Positions 40,290 to 49,690 of a DNA stretch of 64,000 nucleotides are shown in pieces. This stretch comes from Hyphomicrobiales bacterium. Its GTDB lineage: Bacteria > Pseudomonadota > Alphaproteobacteria > Rhizobiales > Beijerinckiaceae. Below the pieces are notes generated by a model. That model had not been told where the DNA came from. It saw only the letters and a program-made list of their open reading frames with translations, and searched no databases. The translations under genes were made by a program, and so were the position numbers. The stretch covers positions 147,192 to 211,191 of the forward strand of contig JAQGKD010000008.1 of assembly GCA_028290285.1 (NCBI GenBank). The letters are read 5' to 3'. Position 1 is the stretch's first letter. Each line of letters begins with the position of its first letter.

Positions 40290-40936
40290 GGGCAGGCCAC
40301 GATGGCGCGGCTCGCGAGCTTGATGCCAAAATCGCTGCCCGGCGAAAGTCCGCTGAAATAGGATTCAGATAATTTCTGCGCCTCCGTCTCCTGCAGCGGC
40401 TTGGGCTGCACGACATTCAGCGAACAGCCGGGGGGCGCCGAGACCAGCTTCACCGCATCGCTCTTGGCGAAATCGAATGAGACGAAATAGCTGGGGTCGT
40501 AGACCTGCAGGGTCAGGACCTTTCCCGCCGAGACGGGCTGTTTGAGCGGCAGCGTGAACCGCAATGTGACGAGCTTATCAGGACCTTCGCTCATCCCGAT
40601 GTCGACAGGCTTGTCGAATTCGACCTTCTGGCCCGGCGATTTCGTCACGGTGAAATAGCTGTATTCGGCGAGGTCGCCGACATTGGTTTCGGCGATGGGC
40701 TTGAGCTGCGCCTCGCTCGCAGGCGAACCGTCGGTCGTGAGGCCGGTGGTCGCGAAGGCCGAGTACATTTCGTCGAAGGTCCAGGCGTGGCGGATGCCGG
40801 AAACCTTGCCCTGCGCATCGAACACCACATCGCTCTTTACCACGACGAAAACATGCGGATGCGCCAAAGCCTCGTTTGCCGCTCCGAAGACACTGGCGAA
40901 GGCCCCGAGGAAAATCAGCGCGCGCGAATATGGCAT
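40286..40936 (-). CDS. DUF1007 family periplasmic protein
   Basis: The 216-residue product has a signal peptide (about 1-25, cut before HPHVFVVVKSD), then the DUF1007 pattern HAWTFDEMYSAF and a Pro-free beta-rich body, ending GIKLASRAIVACP. DUF1007 proteins accompany NicO nickel/cobalt transporters and may bind or hand over the metal in the periplasm. The stop overlaps the NicO start by four bases (ATGA). The start at 40936 is set by the signal peptide. Confidence 0.87.
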   Translation of the reverse strand: MPYSRALIFLGAFASVFGAANEALAHPHVFVVVKSDVVFDAQGKVSGIRHAWTFDEMYSAFATTGLTTDGSPASEAQLKPIAETNVGDLAEYSYFTVTKSPGQKVEFDKPVDIGMSEGPDKLVTLRFTLPLKQPVSAGKVLTLQVYDPSYFVSFDFAKSDAVKLVSAPPGCSLNVVQPKPLQETEAQKLSESYFSGLSPGSDFGIKLASRAIVACP

Positions 40937-41097
40937 GGATGAAGCGACCTCAGGCGAATCGGTAAGCGCACGAAATGCCAATGTGACATGAACGGCAAGT
41001 CCGGCCGAAGCAGGGCGCAGCCGCTTTACCTTTAGCGTCCGGATCACCATATATTTCTTCGACCCGGCTCTCGACACCGGCCGGAAGGAGTGCGGCG

Positions 41098-44000
41098 ATG
41101 ACGCATCAGCTCCACGACACCGGTCCCGGCATCCTGAGCATTGCCGATCATTACGATCTGCTCCGAGAGCGCGTCTATCTGCTGGGCACGGAGGCCATTG
41201 TCCGGCTGCTTCTTCTTCAGAAACAGCGCGACCGCGAGGCGGGCCTGAACACGGCGGGCTTCGTCTCGGGCTACCGCGGCTCGCCACTCGGGGGCCTCGA
41301 TCTGCAATTGCAGCGCGCGAAGGACCGGCTGGCCCCCCAGGACATCGTGTTCCAGCCCGGTCTCAACGAAGACCTCGCCGCCACCGCCGTCTGGGGATCC
41401 CAACAGGCCGAGATGCGCGGCGAAGGCCGTTTCGACGGCGTTTTCGCGCTCTGGTACGGCAAAGGCCCCGGCATCGACCGGTCCGGCGACGTCTTCCGCC
41501 ACGCCAATCTCGCGGGCACCTCCCCGAATGGCGGCGTTCTCGCCCTGATGGGTGACGACCACACGGCGGAATCCTCCACCACGGCGCATCAATCCGAATT
41601 CCATCTCGTCGACGTGATGATGCCGATCCTCAATCCCGCCGGCGTGCAGGAGATTCTCGATTACGGCCTCTACGGCTGGGCCTTGTCACGCTACGCGAGC
41701 GTCTGGGTCGGCCTGAAATGCGTGAAGGAAACCATTGAATCCCGTGCCTCCGTGGACGGCTCGGCACGTCATGTGCAACCGCGGATCCCCGCTCACGATG
41801 CCCGCCCGCCCGGCGGCCTAGGCATCCGCCCGCGAGACCCCGTACTCGTGCAGGAAGCGCGCCTGCAGGAACACAAGCGCGATGCCGTCGTCGCATGGCT
41901 GCGCGCCAATCGGCTCGACCGCATCGTCTTCAACGGCGGCAAGGCTCCGCGCATGGGCATCGTGACGGTGGGCAAATCCTATCTCGACACGCGCCAGGCC
42001 CTCGATCATCTCGGTCTCGACGAAGCGCGCTGCGCGGCGCTCGGCCTGCGCCTCTACAAGATCGCATGCCCGTGGCCCATCGAGCCCGAAGGCCTGAAAG
42101 CCTTTGCGCGAAACCTCGACCTCGTCATGGTGGTCGAGGAAAAGCGCGCGCTGATCGAAGTGCAATTGCGCGAAGAGCTTTATGATAGCGTCAAGCGTCC
42201 GGCGATCGTCGGCAAGAAGGACGAAAACGGCGCCTGGCTTTTCCCGGTCAAGGGCGCGCTCGATCCCCACGATATCGCCATCGCAATCGGCGAGAGGCTG
42301 CTGGCCTTCTCGCCCAACTCGCAACTCGCCGCCCGCGTGACGGCCTTGCGCGAGGCGCGGCAGCGCAGCACCGAAATCGAGGAACTGCCCGCGCGCACGC
42401 CCTATTTCTGCTCGGGATGTCCGCACAATTCCTCGACGCGCGTGCCCGAGGGATCGCGCGCCTATGCGGGCATCGGCTGCCATTACATGGTGCAGTGGAT
42501 GGACCGCGAGACCGAAGGCTTCACGCAGATGGGCGGCGAAGGCGCCAACTGGATCGGCGAGGCGCCCTTCTCGAAACGCCGCCACGTCTTCCAGAATCTC
42601 GGCGACGGAACCTACAATCATTCCGGCAGTCTGGCGCTCCGCTTCGCGCTCGCGAGCGGCGTCGACATCACCTACAAGATCCTCTTCAACGATGCCGTGG
42701 CCATGACCGGCGGCCAGAGCCTCGAAGGCGGCCTCACGGTCGACCGCATCGCACGTCAGGTCGCGGCCGAAGGCGTGACCCGCATCGCGGTGGTGACCGA
42801 CGAGCCCGCGAAATACCCAGCCCACATCGGCTGGCCACGCGGCACGACCATCCATGCCCGCGCGCATCTCGATGCCGTCCAGCGCGAATTGTCGGAGCTG
42901 CATGGCACCAGCGTGCTCCTCTTCGACCAAACCTGCGCCGCCGAAAAACGCCGCCGCCGCAAGCACGGGACGATGCCCGATCCCGGCAAGCGCGTGGTCA
43001 TCAACGAGCTGGTTTGCGAAGGCTGCGGCGATTGCGGCGTGGCGTCGAACTGCGTTTCGGTGCAGCCGCTCGAAACCGAATTCGGCCGCAAGCGGCGCAT
43101 TGATCAGTCCAGCTGCAATTTCGACTTCTCCTGCATGGAAGGTTTCTGCCCCTCCTTCGTGACCCTGCACGGCGCAAGGCCGAAAGCCGCCGCCCGGACC
43201 GTCCTCGAGGAGACCGGCCTTCCCGCGCTGCCTGCCCCGCGCGTTCCCGCGCTGGGCACAAAACCATACGCCATCATGGTCGCTGGCACAGGCGGCACGG
43301 GGGTCGTTACCATCGGCGCATTGCTGGGCATGGCAGCCCATCTCGACGGCCACGGCTGCGGCGTCATCGACATGGCGGGCCTTGCCCAGAAAGGCGGCGC
43401 AGTGGCAAGCCATGTGCGCCTCGCCGCGACGCCCGGCGACATCCACGCCATCCGCATCGCCTCCGAGGATGCGGACCTCGTGCTCGGCTGCGATCTCATC
43501 GTGACGGGATCGCGCAAGGTGCTGGCCAGCATGCGCGAGGGCCGAACCCATGTGCTGGCGGCGACGACTGAAGTGCTGCCGGGCGAATTCACGCGACAAC
43601 CCGATTTCCACATGCCCACGCAAGGACTGATGGACGCAATCCGGCACGCGGCCGGCGACGGGGCGCAGTTCATCGATGCCGGCGCTTTGTCCACGGCACT
43701 CTTCGGCCAGACCATCGCCGCCAACATGCTGCTGCTCGGGCACGCCTGGCAGAGCGGGCTGGTGCCCTTGTCGGAAGAGTCGATCCGCCGCGCCGTCGAA
43801 CTCAATGGCGAGGCCGTCGCCCTCAATCTGGCGGCCTTTTCCTGGGGACGTCGCCTCGCCGCCGAGCCCGAGCGCATCCGGCCCCTGGTGCAGGCGGCAC
43901 GCCCGACCGCCGCGCCCTCACCGCAGACGCTCGACGAGATCGTCAGGCGCCGCGCAGCATTTCTCGCCGATTACCAGAACGCCGCCTATGCGAAGAAATA

Positions 44001-44583
44001 TGTCGCCGCCGTCACGCGCATCGCGCAGCTCGAAAGCGGGCGCGTGCCCGGCCGTTCCGATCTGGCGGAAGCCGTGGCGCGCACCCTGTTCAAGCTCATG
44101 GCCATGAAGGACGAATACGAGGTCGCGCGGCTCTACACGGACGGCAACTTCGCTCGCAAAGTCGCAGAGGAATTCGATGGCGTGACACGGCTCGAATTCC
44201 ACTTCGCACCGCCGCTGCTCTCGCGTTCCAAAGGGGGCGCCCGGCCCCGCAAATGGACGTTCGGCCCGTGGGTGCAGCCCCTCCTGCGTGCACTCGCGGC
44301 CATGCGCCGCTTGCGCGGAACGCCGTTCGATCTCTTCGGGCTGACGGCGGACAGGCGGGCCGAGCGCGCCAGTCTGACGCAATACGTGGCACTGCTCGAC
44401 GATGTCGCAGAGAACCTCGATCCGCGAACCCATGCGACGTCTGTGGCGCTCGCCTCCCTGCCGGAGAAAATCCGCGGGTACGGCCCTGTGCGTGCGAACC
44501 ATCTGGCGCGCGTCGAACCAGAACGGCAGCGCCTCCTGGCACAATTGCACAAGCCTCACGCCACGCCGCTGGCCGCGGAATAA
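41098..44583 (+). CDS. Indolepyruvate ferredoxin oxidoreductase family protein, alpha and beta fused
   Basis: The 1161-residue product joins three parts: a pyruvate-oxidoreductase alpha-like region (about 1-380: FVSGYRGSPLGGLDL, PGLNEDLAATAVWG, GDDHTAESSTTAHQSE), a thiamine diphosphate region (about 420-620: GIGCHYMVQWMDRETEGFTQMGGEGANW, DGTYNHSGSLAL), a Cys-rich segment (about 640-690, CEGCGDCGVASNCVS), and a gamma/beta-type region (about 720-930, GTGGTGVVTIGALLGMAAH). Such fused enzymes oxidise 2-oxo acids (indolepyruvate or branched/aromatic relatives) to acyl-CoA. ATG follows aaggag. It stands alone. Confidence 0.9.
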   Translation: MTHQLHDTGPGILSIADHYDLLRERVYLLGTEAIVRLLLLQKQRDREAGLNTAGFVSGYRGSPLGGLDLQLQRAKDRLAPQDIVFQPGLNEDLAATAVWGSQQAEMRGEGRFDGVFALWYGKGPGIDRSGDVFRHANLAGTSPNGGVLALMGDDHTAESSTTAHQSEFHLVDVMMPILNPAGVQEILDYGLYGWALSRYASVWVGLKCVKETIESRASVDGSARHVQPRIPAHDARPPGGLGIRPRDPVLVQEARLQEHKRDAVVAWLRANRLDRIVFNGGKAPRMGIVTVGKSYLDTRQALDHLGLDEARCAALGLRLYKIACPWPIEPEGLKAFARNLDLVMVVEEKRALIEVQLREELYDSVKRPAIVGKKDENGAWLFPVKGALDPHDIAIAIGERLLAFSPNSQLAARVTALREARQRSTEIEELPARTPYFCSGCPHNSSTRVPEGSRAYAGIGCHYMVQWMDRETEGFTQMGGEGANWIGEAPFSKRRHVFQNLGDGTYNHSGSLALRFALASGVDITYKILFNDAVAMTGGQSLEGGLTVDRIARQVAAEGVTRIAVVTDEPAKYPAHIGWPRGTTIHARAHLDAVQRELSELHGTSVLLFDQTCAAEKRRRRKHGTMPDPGKRVVINELVCEGCGDCGVASNCVSVQPLETEFGRKRRIDQSSCNFDFSCMEGFCPSFVTLHGARPKAAARTVLEETGLPALPAPRVPALGTKPYAIMVAGTGGTGVVTIGALLGMAAHLDGHGCGVIDMAGLAQKGGAVASHVRLAATPGDIHAIRIASEDADLVLGCDLIVTGSRKVLASMREGRTHVLAATTEVLPGEFTRQPDFHMPTQGLMDAIRHAAGDGAQFIDAGALSTALFGQTIAANMLLLGHAWQSGLVPLSEESIRRAVELNGEAVALNLAAFSWGRRLAAEPERIRPLVQAARPTAAPSPQTLDEIVRRRAAFLADYQNAAYAKKYVAAVTRIAQLESGRVPGRSDLAEAVARTLFKLMAMKDEYEVARLYTDGNFARKVAEEFDGVTRLEFHFAPPLLSRSKGGARPRKWTFGPWVQPLLRALAAMRRLRGTPFDLFGLTADRRAERASLTQYVALLDDVAENLDPRTHATSVALASLPEKIRGYGPVRANHLARVEPERQRLLAQLHKPHATPLAAE

Positions 44584-44746
44584 CGGCCGAGGTTGACGCC
44601 CTCCCGGCTAGCTGTCACGCCTGACGCTGGGTCCCTGCACGGGGAGTCGCGCGGGCATTTGCCTGGCGGCTGCGGTGGCCCGCCCAAGGATCAACGCCAG
44701 GACGAACGAGCGGCCAGCGGACGGCCCTCGGCTCGGGGACCCGCTC

Positions 44747-45751
44747 ATGCTGCGCATTTATGTCAGAGAAAACGACCACCTCACGCCCTTCGACGTGAAA
44801 CTGCCCGCCCCGGAAAACCCAAGCGTCCCCGACGCCCCCATTCCCTGGATCGATCTCTACAATCCGACCCCCGCCGAAGATCGCTTCGTCGAGGAGAAGG
44901 TCGGCATTTCCATTCCGACCCGCGAGGAAATGCAGGAGATCGAGGTCTCTGCCCGCCTCTACAACGAGGACGGCGCGGAATTCATGACCATGACCGGGCT
45001 CATCCAGCTCGACACCGACGAGCCCACGACGACGCCTATCACCTTCATCCTGAAGGGCTCGACACTTGTGACCGTGCGCTACGCCGAGCCGCGACCGTTC
45101 CTGAATTATTCCATTCGCACGCAGCGCCCCGGTCTCGTCACCTGCGCCACCGGCGAGCAGATCATGCTCGGCCTGCTGGAAGCCCTGATCGACAGGATCG
45201 CGGATTCGCTGGAGCGCGTCGGCGTGAAGATCGACGCGATTTCGCGCGAGGTTTTCCGCAACGAGCACAAACACGGCCGCTCCTCCAAGACACGCGATCT
45301 GCAACGTGTCATCGAGAGTATCGGCCGGGAGGGCGACCTGCTCGGCCTCGTGCGCGAAAGCCTCGTCAGCATCAACAGGCTGTCGACCTATCACACGGCC
45401 GTTTTCGAGAATGACAAGAAGGCCAACAAGGAAGGCCGCGTGCGCCTGCGCATCCTGCAACGCGACGTCGGCTCGCTCAGCGACCACGCGTCCTATCAAT
45501 CGGGAAAAATCCAGTTCCTGCTCGACGCGACGCTGGGTCTCATCAACCTCGAGCAGAACCAGATCATCAAGATCTTCTCGATCGCCGCCGTCTGCCTGAT
45601 GCCGCCGACGCTGGTCGCCTCGGTCTACGGCATGAACTTCAAGCATATGCCCGAGCTCGACTGGGACTACGGCTATCCACTGTCGATCACGATGATGATC
45701 GTGGCTGCGATATTTCCCTACTTGTATTTCAAGCGGCGTGGGTGGCTCTGA
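44747..45751 (+). CDS. corA: Magnesium transporter CorA
   Basis: The 334-residue product has a long N-terminal cytoplasmic domain with coiled helices, then two membrane segments at the end with the channel signature YGMNF between them (VASVYGMNFKHMPEL) and a basic C-terminus KRRGWL. It is a pentameric Mg2+ (Co2+/Ni2+) channel. ATG at 44747 begins MLRIYVRENDHL, which fits the family; the frame is open further upstream but without a better start. Confidence 0.92.
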   Translation: MLRIYVRENDHLTPFDVKLPAPENPSVPDAPIPWIDLYNPTPAEDRFVEEKVGISIPTREEMQEIEVSARLYNEDGAEFMTMTGLIQLDTDEPTTTPITFILKGSTLVTVRYAEPRPFLNYSIRTQRPGLVTCATGEQIMLGLLEALIDRIADSLERVGVKIDAISREVFRNEHKHGRSSKTRDLQRVIESIGREGDLLGLVRESLVSINRLSTYHTAVFENDKKANKEGRVRLRILQRDVGSLSDHASYQSGKIQFLLDATLGLINLEQNQIIKIFSIAAVCLMPPTLVASVYGMNFKHMPELDWDYGYPLSITMMIVAAIFPYLYFKRRGWL

Positions 45752-45772
45752 AAAGAAGCCAACGCGGCCCCG

Positions 45773-45893
45773 CTTCTCCCAGTGGGAGAAGCTGTCTGCG
45801 GAGCAGACTGATGAGGGGGTGTGCACTTTGTCCTGAGGGGTCGTAACCCCTCATCCGCCCGCTCGCGCGGGCACCTTCTCCCACCGGGAGAAG
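45773..45893. repeat. Palindromic intergenic repeat (RIME-like)
   Basis: Two near-identical palindromes, CTTCTCCCAGTGGGAGAAG (45773-45791) and CTTCTCCCACCGGGAGAAG (45875-45893), flank CTGTCTGCGGAGCAGAC and CCCGCTCGCGCGGG hairpins, with ATGAGGGGG/CCCTCAT arms in between. This is the style of the intergenic mosaic repeats of Rhizobiales. A related hairpin with CTCCC/GGGGGAG is at 48154-48186. It may act as a terminator between corA and the polyamine operon, which converge here. Confidence 0.65.
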
Positions 45894-45908
45894 GGCTTTC
45901 GCGTTAAA

Positions 45909-47339
45909 TCAACGAACGATGACGTTCGAGAACTGCCACGGATCTTCCTCGTCGAGTTCTTCGGGGAAGAGCACGCCGCGATCGTCCAGCGGTGTCCACT
46001 TCGTATATTCGCCGATGACCGGGCCGAGATACGGACGCTGCACTTCCAGGCAACGATGGAAGTCCACTTCGTCGGCCTCCACGATGCCTTCGAGCGGATT
46101 TTCCAGCGCCCAGACCATGCCGGCGAGAACCGCGCTCGTCACCTGAAGCCCCGTCGCGTTCTGATATGGCGCAATGCGGCGCGTCTCTTCGATCGACAGC
46201 TGCGAGCCGTACCAATAGGCATTCTTCTTGTGCCCGTAGAGCAGCACGCCGAGTTCGTCGATGCCGTCGACGATTTCGTCCTCTTCGAGGATTTTGGACT
46301 GCTTCTGCTGATGCCAGCCGCTGCCCGCCATTTCATGCAGCGAGAGAACCGCGTCGTTGGCGGGGTGATAGGCATAGTGGCAGGTCGGGCGATACACCGC
46401 CTTGCCGTCCTCGCGCACGGTCAGGTAGTCGGCAATCGAGATCGACTCGTTATGCGTCACGAGAAAACCGTGCTGCGCCTGTGCGGTCGGGGTCCAGGAG
46501 CGCACCAGCGTGCCGGCGCCCGGACGCATCAGGTAGATCGCGGCGCCGCTGCCGAAATCATGTTCGCGACCTTCCGGCGGCAGCGCCTTTTCATGCGTGC
46601 CCCAGCCGAGTTCGGAGGGTTGCAATCCCTCGGATACGAAGCCTTCGACCGACCAGGTGTTGACGAACATGCCCATGGGCTTGGGATCGCGTGCACGCTG
46701 CGTGTCGCGCTCGGCGATGTGGATGCCCTTCACGCCGGCGGCCTGCGCCAGACGCGCCCATTCCTCGCGCGAACGCGGCTCGGGCAGGTCGACGCCGCAA
46801 TCGGCGGCGACATTCAGCAGGGCCTGCTTCACGAACCAGGACACCATGCCGGGGTTCGCGCCGCAGCACGAGACTGCCGTGGGGCCCGTGGGCATGTCCG
46901 TACGCAGGTCGAGCACCGCCTGGCGGAGCGCATAGTTCGAGCGCTGCGACACGCTGAGGCTGGCGTCGGTGTAAAAACCCTTCCAGGGCTCGGCGACCGT
47001 ATCGACATAGAGAACGCCGATTTCATTGCACAGGCGCATCAGGTCGGTGGAGGAGACCTCGACCGAAAGGTTCACGAGAAAGCCCTGGCCGTGGCCTTCG
47101 GTCAGCAACGGCTTCAACAGGTCGATGTAATTCTCGCGGGTGACGAAATCCTTGACGTAGCGGATGCCGCGCTCGTCGAGCAGGCTGCGATCCTTGTCCT
47201 CGGGGTCGATCACCGTGAAGCGCGACTTGTCATATTCGAAATGGCGCTCGATGAGCGGCAGCGTTCCCCGGCCGATCGAGCCGAAGCCGATCATGACGAT
47301 GGGACCAGAAATCGTGCCATGCACGGGCCATTGCGACAT
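45909..47339 (-). CDS. hss: Homospermidine synthase
   Basis: The 476-residue product matches the length of bacterial homospermidine synthase. It has the NAD-binding VMIGFGSIGRGTLPLIERHF, then VNLSVEVSSTDLM, CCGANPGMVSWFVKQALL, and SWTPTAQAQHGFLVTHNES. It joins two putrescine units into sym-homospermidine with NAD, giving the main polyamine of many alphaproteobacteria. The ATG at 47339 has a GGAG site. It closes an operon that begins with ornithine decarboxylase, which makes its putrescine. Confidence 0.94.
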   Translation of the reverse strand: MSQWPVHGTISGPIVMIGFGSIGRGTLPLIERHFEYDKSRFTVIDPEDKDRSLLDERGIRYVKDFVTRENYIDLLKPLLTEGHGQGFLVNLSVEVSSTDLMRLCNEIGVLYVDTVAEPWKGFYTDASLSVSQRSNYALRQAVLDLRTDMPTGPTAVSCCGANPGMVSWFVKQALLNVAADCGVDLPEPRSREEWARLAQAAGVKGIHIAERDTQRARDPKPMGMFVNTWSVEGFVSEGLQPSELGWGTHEKALPPEGREHDFGSGAAIYLMRPGAGTLVRSWTPTAQAQHGFLVTHNESISIADYLTVREDGKAVYRPTCHYAYHPANDAVLSLHEMAGSGWHQQKQSKILEEDEIVDGIDELGVLLYGHKKNAYWYGSQLSIEETRRIAPYQNATGLQVTSAVLAGMVWALENPLEGIVEADEVDFHRCLEVQRPYLGPVIGEYTKWTPLDDRGVLFPEELDEEDPWQFSNVIVR

Positions 47340-47448
47340 AGGAGTCTCCACTTTTTCAAACATCGGGACAGATGCGCCGCGCTCCACGACAGGGGCGCGA
47401 CGCTCAAAACAGAATTGGCTGCGTTGAAAGCAAAGCAGCAGGGACAGG

Positions 47449-48072
47449 TCAAGCGGCGCGGCGCATGGCCTTGGCTTCCATGGGCAAGATTGCCCGGCGC
47501 GAAAGGCGGGCGCCGCTCGCCACCACGAGACCGCGCGCCTCGGCGAGCACCCCCGTCGAGAGTTCGAGCCCGAGAAACCGCGCCTCGTCCACGGGACCCG
47601 GCAGGTCGAGACCTCGCGTCGTGGCGCGCTCGAAGCCGAAGCGGTTGTAATAAGGGGCATCGCCCACGAGCAGCACTGCCCTGTGGCCCGCCTGCACCGC
47701 GCGAAAGAGCCCCTCCGCGATCAGCTTGCGGCCGATTCCAAGCGAACGCTGAGTCTCGTCGACCGCCACCGGCCCGAGCAGGAGCGCGGGAACGCCGCCC
47801 GCCTGCACATGCCAGAACCGAATCGTGCCGGCCAACTCGCCGTCCACATGGGCGACCAGTGCGAGACCGTTCGCGGGAGCCCTGCCCGCACGCAGGCGCT
47901 CGCAGGTCTTCGCGAACCGCGCCGGACCAAAGGCGGCGTCGAGCAGGCGCTCCCGTGCGGGCACGTCGCTCGCGCGCTCCTGCGAAATCACGAGTTCGTC
48001 GCGCACCAGCGGTTGGCCGAGAACGAAAGAAACGGGGCGACCGGTGAAGTGATCATTCGAGACATAGGTCAT
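47449..48072 (-). CDS. GNAT family N-acetyltransferase
   Basis: The 207-residue product has a GNAT fold: LVAHVDGELAGTIRFW, LLLGPVAVDETQRSLGIGRKLIAEGL (acetyl-CoA loop with the QRSLGIGRKL variant of Q/RxxGxG/A), and a C-terminal YYNRFGFERAT. It transfers acetyl groups to an amine; as it sits between ornithine decarboxylase and homospermidine synthase, a polyamine is the likely target, but this is an inference. ATG at 48072 has an aaggagg site. Confidence 0.85.
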   Translation of the reverse strand: MTYVSNDHFTGRPVSFVLGQPLVRDELVISQERASDVPARERLLDAAFGPARFAKTCERLRAGRAPANGLALVAHVDGELAGTIRFWHVQAGGVPALLLGPVAVDETQRSLGIGRKLIAEGLFRAVQAGHRAVLLVGDAPYYNRFGFERATTRGLDLPGPVDEARFLGLELSTGVLAEARGLVVASGARLSRRAILPMEAKAMRRAA

Positions 48073-48153
48073 CGCGGCCTCCTTGAGGCTTGCAGACGAC
48101 CCTCGCACCGAGCGCGTAACGCGCCGGCCGTCCGGGACTGTTGGGGGTGCTGG

Positions 48154-48186
48154 GTTGCCCCTCCCTTGCGGGGGAGAGGCAGCAAC
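48154..48186. repeat. Stem-loop between decarboxylase and acetyltransferase genes
   Basis: GTTGC and GCAAC enclose CCCCTCCC/GGGGGAGAGG around a TTGC loop. It lies in the 118-bp gap of the polyamine operon. Related in style to the palindromes at 45773-45893. It may tune the amount of the later genes or be a partial terminator. Confidence 0.45.
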
Positions 48187-48190
48187 GGGC

Positions 48191-49333
48191 TCAGATCACG
48201 TAGGATTTGAGCGGCGGGAAGCCGTTGAACCCGACGGCCGAATAGGTCGTCGTATAGGCTCCGGTTCCCTCGATCAGCACTTTCGAGCCGATCTCCAGAC
48301 TGACGGGAAGGAAATAGGGGTCCTTCTCGTAGAGCACGTCGACCGAATCGCAGGTCGGACCGGCGAGCACGCAGGCCATCGTCTCGTCACCGTCGAACTC
48401 GGTGCGGATCGGATAACGGATCGCCTCGTCCATCGTCTCGGCGAGACCGTTGAACTTGCCGATGTCGAGATAGACCCACTTCACCTTGTCGTCGTCGGCC
48501 TTCTTGGAGATGAGCACGACTTCGGCTTCGATCAGTCCGGCATTGCCGACCATGCCGCGACCCGGCTCGATGATCGTCTCCGGAATGCGGTTGCCGAAAT
48601 GCTTGCGCAGGCTCCTGAAGATGGCCTGTCCGTAGGCTTTCACCGCCGGCACGTCCTTGAGGTACTTCGTCGGGAAGCCACCGCCCAGATTGACCATCTG
48701 GAGATGGATGCCGCGCTCGGCGAGATCCCGGAAGATCGCGGCCGAGGACTTCAGGGCGCTGTCCCACATACGCGGGTTGCGCTGCTGCGATCCGACGTGG
48801 AACGACAGGCCGTGGGCGACGAGCCCGAGCCGATGAGCATGTTCGAGCACGCGTCCCGCCATTTCGGGAACGCAGCCGAACTTGCGCGACAGCGGCCATT
48901 CAGCGCCCTCGCCTGCGCAGAGGATGCGGCAGAAGACACGCGAACCGGGAGCGGCGCGCGCGATCTTCTCGACCTCGGCTTCGCAATCGACCGCGAAGAG
49001 ACGCACGCCGAGCTCGTAAGCCCGCGCGATGTCGCGCTCCTTCTTGATCGTATTGCCATAGCTCAGGCGATCGGGCGTAGCGCCGGCGGCGAGCGCCTGC
49101 TGGATCTCGACCACCGAGGCCGTGTCGAAGCACGAGCCGAGGCGCGCGAGCAGCTCGAGCACTTCCGGCGCCGGGTTGGCCTTTACGGCGTAGAACACGC
49201 GCGTGTCAGGCAACGCCCGGGCGAAGCTGGTGTAATTGTCGCGCACGACGTCGAGGTCCAGGACCATGCACGGTCCATCGTCCAGACCATTCTGGCGTCG
49301 GTCACGCAGAAATTCGATGATACGGTCGGTCAT
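48191..49333 (-). CDS. speC: Ornithine/lysine decarboxylase, PLP fold III
   Basis: The 380-residue product is an alanine-racemase-fold (group IV) decarboxylase: Schiff-base Lys51 in FYAVKANPAPEVL, HVGSQQ, GGGFPTKY, EPGRGMVGN, and catalytic Cys in GPTCDSVDV. The short length and eukaryote-like sequence match the alphaproteobacterial ornithine (or ornithine/lysine) decarboxylases that supply putrescine. ATG at 49333 has an AAGGGA site. It leads the operon with GNAT and homospermidine synthase, behind a structured leader. The name speC is used by role; speF is also used for it. Confidence 0.92.
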   Translation of the reverse strand: MTDRIIEFLRDRRQNGLDDGPCMVLDLDVVRDNYTSFARALPDTRVFYAVKANPAPEVLELLARLGSCFDTASVVEIQQALAAGATPDRLSYGNTIKKERDIARAYELGVRLFAVDCEAEVEKIARAAPGSRVFCRILCAGEGAEWPLSRKFGCVPEMAGRVLEHAHRLGLVAHGLSFHVGSQQRNPRMWDSALKSSAAIFRDLAERGIHLQMVNLGGGFPTKYLKDVPAVKAYGQAIFRSLRKHFGNRIPETIIEPGRGMVGNAGLIEAEVVLISKKADDDKVKWVYLDIGKFNGLAETMDEAIRYPIRTEFDGDETMACVLAGPTCDSVDVLYEKDPYFLPVSLEIGSKVLIEGTGAYTTTYSAVGFNGFPPLKSYVI

Positions 49334-49342
49334 CGCGGCATC

Positions 49343-49680
49343 CCTTCGAAGGGCGCGGGTACTCCGCGCCAGAGCAAAAACGGCTTCGGGGGGTGGCGAT
49401 GCTGAACCTGCCCGCGCTTTGGAGACGCGAGAGGTCAGTTGACCCGCCAACCATGATCGAAAGCGCGCCGGCTGAAAGTTCAGCCAGACGAACACGCGAT
49501 CGGGTGCTGCGCCGTGGACACGTCGACCCCGGCAAGCAGAACTGCGGATGCAGCACTGCTGTCCAAGGTGTGGTGGCCTTCGCTTGGAATGGGATGAGCT
49601 CCCCTCCGCACGCCCGGCAAGAAAGACAAGCCTCTTCGGTACGCCGGCCTTTGGAGGGCCGACAGAGACGAAAAAGCCCG
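49343..49680 (-). ncRNA. Candidate speF-type leader RNA of ornithine decarboxylase
   Basis: The minus-strand leader is about 340 nt before the decarboxylase and rich in conserved-looking elements: GGCGCGGAGTACCCGCGCC (a hairpin right before the start), AGAGGCTTGTCTTTCTTGCC, GGGCGTGCGGAGGGGAGCTC and GGCCACCACACCTTGGAC. Their order and position are what I recall for the alphaproteobacterial speF motif, found only upstream of such genes. It also encodes, in frame with the decarboxylase, a GTG-started run (WLNFQPARFRSW) with no stop. A polyamine or ornithine response is likely but not shown. Confidence 0.5.
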
Positions 49681-49690
49681 GTCCGTCGTT

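Noticed and set aside
41818..43743. A 641-residue open frame antisense to the indolepyruvate oxidoreductase gene
   Set aside because: Shadow frame with no family-like sequence.
46056..48047. A 663-residue open frame antisense to the homospermidine synthase and acetyltransferase genes
   Set aside because: It crosses the gap between two well-supported genes and has no domain.
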